DNA of 64,000 nucleotides, from assembly GCA_011032825.1 (NCBI GenBank), contig JAADJZ010000020.1, positions 62,001 through 126,000 of the forward strand, in the 5' to 3' direction. Both the position numbers and the translations under genes were made by a program. The DNA is from Massariosphaeria phaeospora (taxonomy: Eukaryota > Ascomycota > Dothideomycetes > Pleosporales). The notes below the pieces were generated by a model, which saw only the letters and a list, made by a program, of their open reading frames with translations, did no database searches and had not been told where the DNA came from. Shown in pieces: positions 47,201 to 58,370 of the stretch. The stretch's first letter is position 1. Each line of letters opens with the position of its first letter.

Positions 47201-49653
47201 ACTTTGTGAAAGGCCTAGATGACGTCTAGCTTAGTAAACTATTTAGCTTAGCTAATCTAATTTAGAGTCTCGTAAATCAAAGGCAGCGAGTATTGGTTTT
47301 TTTTCGTAATAGCGTTGAGCGCCTAATAGTCTACGCAAAAGCGTAGCTCTCTACTAAGTTTCTTTGCAAACAACACTAGCGCTTCGGCCTAGAAGCAACT
47401 TACTTTAATAAACTCGCGATTTAAATGCGCAGTAAGCTGCTTTTGTAAAACTAACAGTTTGTTTTTAAACATGTTATACAAAGGTTCTTATAGAACTTCT
47501 ACTTTTTTTTTGTTCTTTTTAATTAGTTTAATGCCGTAGTCTATTAGGCTCTAGTAAGAAAATAATTTGTTAGCTTTAGACTGCATAAACGCTGTATACT
47601 AATCTTTTATCTAGTTAAGCAGCGTTAAGCGTAGGTTAACTACTACTTTAGTTTAAAAAGCTTTCTAAATGTCCGCTATAAACGCGGCGAAGATTTTAAC
47701 GCTAGAGTTTTTTTTCTTAAACTGCTGCATTATTATTCTAAACGCAGCTGCGAACACTTGCTAAGGCTTTTGTTTAGGCTTTCTTCTTTTCTAGCTTCGC
47801 ACGCGTGTTTTGGTTGAATAGATAAAAATCGATTTCTTTGCCGAAGCTAGCGTTACCTAGCTTTCGTCTATTTATAGGCGCTCTAGAATAATATTGTATT
47901 AGTTATTCTTAGTTATAACGTACGCTTAAACTGTTTGTTCGTGCTCGTTTAGGTTCATTGTAAACTAAGCAGCTTTTGTAATTTTAACGACTTGTTCGCT
48001 AATGCCTACTACAAGCTTTTCTTTTATTAAAATACGCAAAAAATAGTTCTTTTTACAAAACTTTTTGCTAACAAAACTATAAGTAGTGCACCTAGAGTCG
48101 AGCATTGCTAAAGCAAAAATAGATTAATTAATAATTGCATGTACTGTAAGTAGTTTCCCGTTTAGCTAGCGCTAGCAAAACTTTAGAAACTTATTTAATA
48201 AAGAAACCGTGTTTTTTTTCTACTACTCTTAACTGCGCTTTTGGTTAGAAGTGTTTAGTTTTCTAAGTCCTTAGACTTAAAGACTTTTTTAACTTTTGCT
48301 ATTGTCTTAACTAGTTTAAAAGTTGCTTTTTAAGTTGTAGCGAGCTTTTTTAAAGCTACAAGCTTACATTTATTAAACATGTAAGTTGCTAAACTACATT
48401 AGAAGCAAAAGTAATTCTTTTGTTATTTCGTTATTTCTGCGTTGTTTGCTTATTTAGCCTGCTTTTTTTTCTTATTGTTAGTAGCCGCGCGAACTGCCTA
48501 GGTAGCGGTTTTAGTTGCTAGCTTTTAGTTCATAGCCTCTGTGTTGCTTATCGATTAATTTGGTACTATCTACTACTAGTTGTTTGCTTTCGCGCGGTTT
48601 AGGTTTTTTTCAATTTAAGTAACCTGTTTTATTAGGTCTTAGAGTTGCTATGCTAAGAAAACAATAACGCTAACTATTTTATTTTGTAGATTAGCGCGAA
48701 GCCTTGCTTTGTACTAGTTCTTTAATGTAGCTACGTTGCCTATTATTTTTGCGTCGTACGCAAAGCGCATAAATTCTTTATTGTACTCTTAAAAAAACAT
48801 TTTTTTCTGCTTAAGAGCAAAAAGTTGGTTGAGCGCTTTCTGCGCTCGCATGTAGTTCTAGTAGTACTCGTTAAAGTACTTTTAAAACTTTTTTGCCGTT
48901 TCGTTACAGTGTTTCTAATACTAGGCGAGTCTAGTAGTAGCTGCTTGCCTTGTTAAGCAGTTGTAAATGTAGCCGCATAAGTTCTTAATTAGATTCTCGT
49001 TATTAAGCATTTTATTTTTTACTTAGACTTTAAACTGTTTGTAGTCTAACTTTGTTTCGTTGAACTAGGCTAGGTTAGGCATTTTGTTGCGCTTTGTAAT
49101 TAGCGTAAAAGCTTTTAAAATACTAAAAGAAGTTAGCGATGTTGCTAGCGTAGCTCTCTTTTCTTTCTAAAGAATCTAAACTTAATTTTGCAGTATTTCA
49201 ATAAGTGCCTAAGCTCTTGCACTTTCGTTATTAACTAGCTGCTTAGAATTCGAAAGTCCTGCGAGAACTAGCTTTGCTACTAGTAGCTAATCGTTTGTTA
49301 CTTTTTTAAGTAGTTCTATTACGGGTTTTGTAACGAATATTTTCATATATGTAGCTTTCGCCGCATTGAAACGAATCTCTTAAGTTTCTACATTAAGTTT
49401 GTCGTTGTTTATTAGCTTTTGTAGAGCTTCTTTAATTGCTTTGCTACTTTGGCTTTCGCTTTTTAGCTTGCAAGCTTTTACAACTAGCATCTAGATATAC
49501 TTATTCTAAGTACTGTCTATCGTAGCAATTTAGTTTTAAAAACTTTTTTTGCTGCGTTTTGGAGTTTTTTAGAAGTTGCTTTTAACTTCTAAAAGTGTTG
49601 TACTTCTTAAAGATCTCACGACTTTTACTGCGTAGAAATTAATTAAATTCAAA

Positions 49654-49941
49654 TAAAAGAAAATCGCCTAGAAAGGCAGGTTCTAGATAAAGAATGTAAT
49701 AAATTTAATAGAGTCTATCTACAGCGCGAACAAAAAAGCTTTATATACTTTATAGTTAGTTAGCTTTCGAAGCACCTGCGAAGCGCTTTTGAAAGCTATG
49801 TAAAAACTCAATACCGCAGAGCCTTCGTTAACTAGAAACTAGCGAGGCTTTTTTAGGTATCGTCGAAGCTGTTACGTACAGCGTTAATAGCTACTAAAGT
49901 TCTACGACTAAGGCAATTTATAGAGCTTTCAGCCTATTACA
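49654..49941 (-). repeat. LTR of element III (right)
   Basis: 288-bp partner of 43978-44265, followed by GTATA. Confidence 0.85.
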
Positions 49942-49946
49942 GTATA

Positions 49947-50174
49947 GAGCTTAAGCGAGCTTTTTATCTTTAAACTTTAAAAACTCTAGTAGTACTTAGC
50001 TTATTTAGGTAATTTTTAGTAGATTTTAAAGTTCTAGCTTAAAGCTTTAAAATAGTGTATAAATTATTCTAATAGGCTTACTATTAAAAAAGGTACTAAG
50101 GTTATAATATTAGATAATTTGCTTGGTAAAAGTATTTCGCGAACTCGTGTAACTCAACTACCTGTAAAGTACGT
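49947..50174. mobile_element. Right end of a further pogo-like element (P3 remnant)
   Basis: Ends in ...CTGTAAAGTACGT with TA at 50175-76. Read inward on the minus strand, ACGTACTTTACAGG...CGAGTTCGCGAA resembles the P2 terminal repeat, with two units 17 bp apart. The element was cut by LTR element III; its left end was not found. The 67 bases at 43,911-43,977 probably belong to it or to its target. Confidence 0.6.
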
Positions 50175-50176
50175 TA

Positions 50177-51942
50177 CAAAAAGTTATCAAAACTACTAAA
50201 GTACTTTAGCAAGTACTAGCTACTATTTCGAAATAAGTAAGCGAAGTGCTACTGTAGATTTCTACTTAACTTTAGTACTAAGTAAAGCCTACTATTAATT
50301 TCTATAGCTAAATTTGCAGCGAAGTTAGCTAAGCTTACTACTAGCTAACTACGTATAAAGTAACTTCTCGAAGCAAAAGCTTTTATTGTTATATCAAGAA
50401 AAGTTTCGTGTTAGCTAAAAGTTACTTTTGAAATGTAGTGCTATTAGTAGACTTTTACGTTAAAAACTAAGTAAATACGTATAAAACTAAAATAAGCTAA
50501 GCTTATAGCAAAGTGCCTAACTTAGTTGCTAAAGTTCTAAAGTTTTAGCTGCTTTTTTAGCGAAATACACTTTTTACTTTACAATTACTAAATAAGCAAC
50601 TTAAGCTATTAAAAGCTAATAACTACGGTAGTACTTGTTTAGGTACGTTTACTAAAACGTATAAGTTACTTTGCAAATACTATCTTTACTATATTATTTA
50701 CTTTAGCAATAGTAAAGTTCTAGTAAACGAGATTTACAATTACTAGCAATTATACTCTTTACAAAGTAGCTACCTAAAGCTTTACTTTGCCTAGAAAATT
50801 TCGCTTAGATTAGAAGCAAAAAGCGCTCTAAAGAAACTACTGCGCGAATAATTTCTACTAGTTTAGTTACCTAGAAAGCTCGTAACTCTTTACTATTTAA
50901 AATAGTTTAAGCTACTTAAGTGCTATTTGCAAGTGCTAAGTTATTTTAGCTAAGTGCTAGCTTAGCAGCTAATACCTAGCGTACTACTTTTTAGTTTAAA
51001 GTAGTTAAGCAAGCTGCCTAGCAGTTACTTAAACAATAATAACTACTTTTTCTTCGCTAACTTCGCTAGTAACGCGTTTTAAGTTAAATAGCTTTAAGTA
51101 TAAAGTAGTACTAGCGCTAGGCTACGAAGTAAATAAGCTAATAAACGTTAACTAGTTTAAGCAAGCGAACGAGTAGGTTGTAGCGCAAAATAAAGCGCTT
51201 AGAAAAGCAAATAGTACCTAGCAGAATCAATTTCGCTCTAAAAAACAAAAAAAACTTTTAGAAGCAAAGAATAAGTAGCTGTAGCAATAAAAGCAAAGTA
51301 GTAAGTCTAGCAAGCGTAGGCGTAGCAATAAAATATAACTTTTAACTTAATATTTATGCGTAGCGTAGGCTTGCTCTAGCATTACCTACATAAAAGCGCT
51401 AAATTGCTAAACTATTAGTATACAAATAGCTAACTACTTTGCTATTAAAAAAGTTTTAAATTTAAACTATTAACTTACTAAAACTGTACTTACTTAAGTT
51501 TTTAACTACGCGCTTCTACGTAGCGTTGTTGTTAAGTAGTATTAGTTTAAAAGTGCTAAAAGTTCGCTGCAAACATGTTGCTCGCAGCTGCTAAATGCGC
51601 TAGTTAAAGCAATAATTTCTAGATACAAAGCTTTAGTTTGCAATGCCTAGCGTTTAACGCAGCTAAAGCAAAATTAAACAATTAATTTTTGTACAACGTT
51701 AGCAATTAGCGCTTTACAGCTCTACTAGCGTTTTATTGTTTTAGTTACTACAATTACGTAACTACGTTTTTTAACTTTTTAAGCGTATTTTTGAGAATAA
51801 TACTAGGTAGTATTTGAATAGCTAAAGTAGTATTCAATTAGAAGCTGCTTATTTAGAAGCTACTTTTGTTAAAGTTGTATACGTTGTTGTTATAAACGCT
51901 GTACTTAGCTTTAGTATTTTTTACTAGCTTAAACTACGCGCT
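50177..51942. other. AT-rich degraded DNA; right end is the middle of P1-type copy d
   Basis: RIP-like composition throughout. At the right edge (about 51.8-51.94 kb) the minus strand encodes KYSVYNNNVYNFNKSSF, the first DDE motif of a P1-type transposase that continues beyond LTR element IV at 62,620. Around 51.1-51.33 kb the plus strand encodes a basic, Gln/Lys-rich stretch (LRKANST, SSKSSKRRR) that looks like the C-terminus of another transposase, family unknown. From 50.2 to 51.0 kb I recognise nothing, although stop-interrupted frames suggest former coding sequence. Confidence 0.5.
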
Positions 51943-52136
51943 TGTAAAAGTTTGCGCAAAAATACTATGCTAAGTAACAGAATTGTAATTAATAAAAAGC
52001 TAGTAAGCTTTCGAGCAAAAGTTTATTTACAAGCTAAATCGAATTATTTTATGTTTAATTAGTTTCGACGATTTCTAGAACTTCTAAGCTTTAACTAAAG
52101 TTGCTACTAAAAACTTTTTAAGCCTAGCCTATTACA
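51943..52136 (-). repeat. LTR of element IV (left, heavily RIP-mutated)
   Basis: 194 bp, TGTAAAAGTTTGCGC...CTATTACA; differs from its partner mostly by C-to-T and G-to-A changes. Confidence 0.85.
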
Positions 52137-52170
52137 TTACTTTTTTTTTTTAAGTTTTAAAAAGTTGCTA

Positions 52171-54034
52171 ACGTACTTTACGAGCTCGCTAGATACACGA
52201 GTTCGCCGAACACTTTTGCTAAGCTTCTACTAACTCTACCTATGTACACAATGCTTCTACAACAATACTAAATAAAGCTTTCTAATAAACGTTAGATACA
52301 AACTGCTCTTTAAGCTTTTAAACAAAACGCGATACTTTTTTTGCAACGCGCTGCAGCTATTTATAACGTCTTTTAAGCAACACTAAGCAATCAACGCGCT
52401 AAACAGCTTTTACAAGCAGATTACAAGCTTAAATTAATAAATCTAACAAAAACTAAGAAAAGCGTAGTAGTTGAGTATATACTTAAGCTTATTACGCGCG
52501 AATTTCTCTTTAGGCTCGCAGCTGTAGCTAATATAGCCAATTCCTTGCGCGCAAAGCGCAATCTAAGCTAAGTTAGCTTAAACTAGCCTAGTACGTAGGT
52601 TAAGCACTGCTCTAAGTTTACAATAAAGTTTAATTGCAAGTACAATTATAAAAAAGCGCTTTGCGAGAACCTAAAGGTTATCTAAAGCTAGTTTAGCTTA
52701 GTAGCTAACATTAAAGCTAAGTACAGCATCTAGAATAAAAACACGTACAACTTTAACAAAACAGGCTTTATAATAGGCTAGATAACAACTAAAGCAGTTG
52801 TTATAGCTTTAAAGAAACGAGAACGGCTAAAGGCAATACAGCAAAGCAATAGAAAATAAACAACAGTTATCTAAAGCATTAACGCAACAAAGTAAGCTAT
52901 TCTACTTTTTATTATTTTTAAAAGCTGCTATTACTTCTTTGCTTAGTACAAAGAAAAGAATCTGCTTTAAAACTAGGTTATTGCAGTTTCTAAAAACAGC
53001 TAAACAACAAATAAACTTAGCTTGCAGTAGTTAAAGCACTTTAATAAGTATACAAAAAAAAGAGTAGTTAGTGCCTACTAACTACTCGCAATTAACAGCT
53101 ATAAAAGCTATAACTCGCTCGCATTCTAGCAATACTGCAAGGAAAACAAGATTATTACTATTTGTATACTTTCGCACTTATCGCACTTTCTACAGCTTTT
53201 TAATATAAGTTGTTTTGCTTTTCTAAAAAAAGCGTACGAGCGCTAAGCTAAAAATCTTATACACAACTAAATTACTTACATTACAAAACTTAAGTTTCTA
53301 CTATGCTTTATACGCGCCTATAATGCAGCAATTACTTTTAGTAATATCTAAAAAGAGTTTTGAAGCGCTAGATTAGTTTTATTTAACCTAGAACAGGTTA
53401 TAACAGCTTTTAACGTTTAGTTGCGTACTTTATTATTACTACTGTTTATTAACAACAAGCTCTAGCAGTTGCAAACTCTAAGCAATACTTTTAAACTAGA
53501 GTCGCAATTAACGCTTGTAAAAGCAAGAATTTAAAAGCATATAGATAGCTTACCAACGTCTATAGTAAAAGCCTTTAAAAAAGTTTTAAAAAAAGCAGCT
53601 ATTATTGCGCACAAGCTAGTGTTAGCGCAAAAGAAAATCGCAAAGCTTTAAGTAGCAAATAAAGCTGCTACGCAACGTAGATTGCATAAAAGAAAGCAGG
53701 TTTAAGCAGAAAAAATTTTGATAGTTAAAAATAAAGCTTGTTTAACTGCTCTAAAAGAGTTTAAAGCGCGTAGTAATAAAAAAAAGCTAAAAACGCAAGT
53801 GCGCGCTAAAGCAGGTGAACTATTTTAAAAGTAGTGTAAATAGTGTAGTTAAACTAGGCATAACGCACGTACGTGTAAGCAAGTAGCAAAAGTAAACTTT
53901 AAATAAAATCTTAAGTTAGATTGCTTTATATAAAGCTAAAGTAAGCTATTTTGCGCTAAAATAAAGTGGTTTTGGTAGAAGCTTGGCAAAAGTGTTCGGC
54001 GAACTCGTGTATCTAGCGAGCTCGTAAAGTACGT
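52171..54034 (+). mobile_element. Pogo/Fot1-like transposon P2, full length (1,864 bp)
   Basis: Best-preserved DNA transposon in the window: inverted repeats of about 60 bp, the outer 46 bp identical (ACGTACTTTACGAGCTCGCT...), with TA at 52169-70 and 54035-36. The plus strand holds one transposase frame from about 52.25 to 53.91 kb with many stops. It has an N-terminal psq/Tc5-type helix-turn-helix (SNQRAKQLLQADYKL, then KKSVVEYILKL), the first DDE motif YNFNKTGFIIG (Asp to Asn) at about 52.74-52.78 kb and a C-terminal zinc knuckle ending TRHNARTC at about 53.83-53.87 kb. It sits just inside the left LTR of element IV. It cannot make a functional transposase. Confidence 0.88.
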
Positions 54035-55135
54035 TACTTGTTTTTTTTTTTTTTACTAGTGCTTAATTTCTCGTTAGAAATTACGCAGCAAACTATTTTG
54101 CTATTCTAATAAAAACTTGTATAGTTTATTTATTAGTCTAGCGCTTTTATATTAGCAAGCGCTGCTTTACGTTTTTAAGTAGTAGTAAAGTAATCTTGCT
54201 ATTTAACTTTAACTTATTTCTGCTACTTTTGTTTTTTTTGCTTTACTTTTTTAGCAACAATTTTTTTTACAAAGTATTTATTTTAACTTTTTACTTAAAA
54301 AGAGAGTAGTTGCTTGTTATTCTAAAACTAACTTAAAAGTAGATTAGAGCTAGCTAGTTGAAGTTTATTAACGTAGAACACGCTTAGTAGCTTTAAAAGC
54401 GTATCTAGTTTTACTACGTAACTACTAATTGTTTTTAGCATAGTTTATTTTGCATGCTTCTAATTTAGCTTCTTTAACTACTATTTAGTAAATAGCTGCT
54501 TGTTAAAGCGAAGCTATACTTTGTTTTTAACTTAAAGCTCTATTAGCTCGCGCTAGTATTAGTTAGCCTAGCGTTTTTGCTTTTGCTAAGCATTTGCTAT
54601 TAATGCCTAAGCAAGCTTATATACATTTTAGAGCTTGCTAACAATTAACTTAGCTTTTTGTTAATTTGTTTGTTTTTTCGCTGTATGCTTGCAGCGATTA
54701 GGTTTAGCAAAAACTTTTATCTATAGTAAGTCTACGTTGTACTTGTGCTACAAAAAGAAAAAAAAACTTTTGTTAACGTTGCGTTTTTCTTTTGAATAGC
54801 TATCTAAGCTATTAAGCAAAGCAGTGCTTAATTATTTTGCGCTTAGTTTACAAAAAACCTAATATAGCTTTTTTAAACACTATTTATACGCTTTGTTAAC
54901 TTATTAGTTTAAAAGTAAAAAGCTGTTAATAGCTTTTAATTAATTTTTAGAATTTTACAAAGCTAGAACTACATTGTGCTAACAAATTGTTTTTTTTAGT
55001 TAAAAATAATTGCGTTAGAAAGCTAATAGTATGCTACGATGTACTTAATAAATGCTTAAGTTACTATCTTTATATTAAAGCTAGTAAAAAGTATAAATAC
55101 TACGTTTTTGCTTAGCTAATTAGTAACAACTATTA

Positions 55136-56966
55136 ACGTATTAAATTACTAAGCTAGCTAGATTACCAAGCTAGCTACTTTTTCTTAGCACTACTAACTC
55201 TATTATCGGCCTACGATGCTTTAACTAAGCAACGCAATACTTACTAAACAAGAAAGCAAAATTAATATCGCAATCTAAGCTTATAAAGCTAGCTAATTTT
55301 AAAGTCTACAACGCGCTACTACATTGTTCAACGTTAGTTACTAAAAACTTTCTAATTAGCTAAACGAAATTGTATTTTAACTTTAAACACAACTTAATTG
55401 CTAAAAGCTTACTACAACTAAAGAGCAAACAATTGTCTAATATATTCTCAACTTTAATTCGCAAGAATTTGCTTTCTAGCTGTCTAAGGTAAAAGATATA
55501 AAAAATAAACTAATAGCTACGCAAAGTAAAAAGCTAGTAGGCAAAAAATAAGCTACAAAATTTGTATCGCGTTTAGGCGAGCTTAAAATAGCTTTTAATC
55601 AAGCAAAAAACTAGCAGAGAATACAACAAAAAGATTTTAAAGTAATTAGCGCGTAGTTTAAGCTTGTTAGAGATACTAAAGCTAAGTACAGCATTTAGAA
55701 AAATAACGTGTACAACTTCAATAAAACTAGCTTCTAAATAAGCGTAATTAAGTTTATAAAAGTTGTTATAGGCTTTTAAAAACGTACTTAACTTAATCTA
55801 ATCTAGCTAGGTAATTAGAAGTAAGTAATAGTTATCTAGAGCATTTGCGCTGCAAGGTACGCAATCTCGCTGTTTATTATCTACAAAAAACGCGTTTACA
55901 TTTTAGCATAGTACAAAGAGAATTTTATACTTAGCAATTAAAAGCTTTTAGTTTTTAAAAACGGCTAGACAAACAACGCTTTTAGTTTTAAATAGTTAAA
56001 GCATTTTAACGCGCATACAAAAGCGCGTTAAGTAAAAAAGTATTAGCTACTTATTTTAAACAGCTATAAAAGCTACTAATTTTAGAATTTCAAAAACTAT
56101 TGCTTTAAAAACAAAATTCTTACGCTTTGCATACTAGCTTATCTATTTTATATTCTTTAGCTGCTAGATGTAGTTTGCTTTTCGCTGCTAAAGCTAAAGT
56201 ACTTTTAACGCGTTTGAAACTTAGCGCGCTAGCGCGTTTTTTATATTAATAAAAAAAGCTTTTTGCTAGCTTTTAAAAACGCGTTTTTTAAAGTATTTAC
56301 AACAAAGAACTATAAAAAAGCTTTTAAAGCTTTAAAGCTAGTTTCTATTAATGCGTAAGTAGTACTTAATCGCTTTAAAGTACAGCTACGTACTTTGCTA
56401 CTACTTTTCGCACTAGAAACGCCGTAGTAGTTAAAAACTCTAAGCAATACGCTTAAATTTGAATTGCAATCAAAGCTTATTACTACTAAACTTAGTTTCT
56501 TTCTATTATTTCTAAAGAATAGAGTTAACTAGCTTGTTAAAAAGTCTTACTAGATAGCTTATTAAGTTAAGCTAATGCGCAATCAAATTTCTAGCTTTAA
56601 AAAACTATTAAAGAAGCAACAAAAAGAAAATTACAAAAACAAAAGTAGATTTAAACAAGTAGCACAATAGAGTATAGTAATAGATTAGCGCAAGTAGCTA
56701 CTAAAGCGTTTACAGCACTTTAGCTATTAAAAAAAGCGCGTAGTAAAAAAAGTTAAAAAAGAGCACAACTAGCTCTACGGCGCTGTAAAAACTATAGTAA
56801 TACAAAGCACAATACTTAAACTTACTAAAAGAATACTAAAAAAGCTTTTAAATCTAAAGCTAGCACAACGTACGCAGGTTCCTTGTTTAATAGCAATTAA
56901 TTTAATATTCTTTGAAATAAGTTAGTTGTGCTAAGGAAAAGTAGCTAGCTTAGTAATTTAATACGT
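55136..56966 (+). mobile_element. P1 transposon copy C, 1,831 bp, inside element IV
   Basis: TA-flanked (55134-35, 56967-68). Both ends begin ACGTATTAAATTACTAAGC; the left end has two AAGCTAGCTA units 17 bp apart, the right end only one. The plus strand shows KEQTIV*YIL and YNFNKTSF remnants at about 55.40-55.74 kb and a damaged zinc-knuckle region near 56.79 kb. Heavily mutated. Confidence 0.8.
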
Positions 56967-57868
56967 TAGCTTTATTTTGCTTTTGCTTTTGAGTAGTTTT
57001 TTAATAAAATCTATTAACACTTCTGTTTATATTTAATTAAGTATTAGCAATAGTTTTAGTAAGTTTTGCAAGCTATTACGCTAAAGCTTCGTTTAACTAT
57101 ATACTTTGCAATTTTTAACAAACCTACAAATGTAGTCTAACATTTTAAACTAGAAAAAGTTTTAACTAAGCATTTTGTATTTACTTGCGCTTTAAGTGCT
57201 TTATAGCTCTTAACGTGTAAATTAGCTTTACGAAGCTCGTTTAAAAAAGTTTACTTTCTAGAACCTAAACTTTGTTCTAGTAGCAAAGTTAGTTTTTGTC
57301 GTTAACTATGCACTCTAAAACTAAACACTTTAGTTGCAACTTAACTAAAAATTAGCGCTTTTTGTTAGTTACAGCTTTTTTAGCTTGTATGTAGCTTTAG
57401 TTCTTAGTAGCAGCACGTACCTACTACTATTTAATTGCGTATATAAAGTGCTTTCTATGGAGTAATAATACTATGCTACGAGTTATTATTTTAGTTTAAA
57501 ACTTTTGTAAGTTCTTAAGCAACTTCTACTACTTTTAAAGTTTTTGCTTAGTTCTAACGTTGCTTTTGCAAACGTTTTTCAACTTTTATAGCTAAATTAA
57601 AAGTTAGTACTTTTTCTTTTCTAGTTTCTGTATAAACAACTAGTAGTTACTTAGTTTTTTAAAAAGCAACTAGTAACTACTCTAACACTATGTCGAGAAT
57701 CTCTAAAAAGAAAAAAAACTACGTGTTTTCGTAGCCGTTTTTATTGCTTACTTTAGCAAGTTTTTTAGCGAGTTTTTAAAACTATTTTAAAAAGTTTGCT
57801 AAAGCAACTTAAAGTTTTATTCTTTAAGCGAATATTACTATAACGTTAAGCTTTCTAAGTAACTTTTT

Positions 57869-58370
57869 TGTTATTAAAAGTGCTTTTTTACTAAAGGTAA
57901 TTGTAATTGAACTTAGAAATTACTTTTAAGAAATTGTTCTATGTTCGAAAAGCTTAATAACAACAAAAAAAAACAATTTTAATTCTATTTTAAATAGAAT
58001 AACAAAGTAACAATTTGTTGCTTATAAATTTAATCTATGTATAAAATGTACTTAGAAAAGTTAACTACAAAGAATTAAAATTGTAAAAGAAATTCTGCTA
58101 ATTTATATAGTTCTATAATTCTTTGCTAAAAGCGTTTTGCTTTGCTTGCTACGTTTTGCTACGTCGTAGCACTCGTAGCGCTCGTAGCAACTTCTACTTA
58201 GTATACTACGTGCTAAGACTTTGTATTACTCGTAGCGCATTACGTAATCTTGCTAATCTAATTCTACTTTACGCGTTGTTGTACTTTTATCTTGCGTACT
58301 AGTAAGTTCTAACAACTTTTCTACGTCGTTGCTTAGTTTACAATACTTAGTATTGTTTTTATTTATAACA
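57869..58370 (-). mobile_element. Solo LTR of the element I/II family, inside element IV
   Basis: 502-bp copy in the same orientation as the element I LTRs (TGTTATTAAAAGTG...TTTATAACA), flanked by TTTTT on both sides (57864-68, 58371-75). No internal domain is attached, consistent with LTR-LTR recombination. It contains a CGTAGC-rich stretch near 58,165-58,200 absent from the other LTRs. Confidence 0.82.

Larger units (their letters stand above)
43978..49941 (-). mobile_element. LTR retrotransposon III (Ty3/Gypsy), RIP-inactivated
   Basis: 5,964 bp with 288-bp LTRs (43978-44265 and 49654-49941) and a perfect 5-bp duplication GTATA (43973-43977, 49942-49946). The pol region is on the minus strand: reverse transcriptase with YLDN at 47029-47040, and an H2C2/integrase region at about 45.2-45.6 kb (CDACKRAK-like, then MDF/T-D-L segments with stops). 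No chromodomain was recognised. LTRs start TAAAAG rather than TG, probably a G-to-A change at the terminus. The element interrupts an older pogo-type remnant (P3). Confidence 0.85.
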
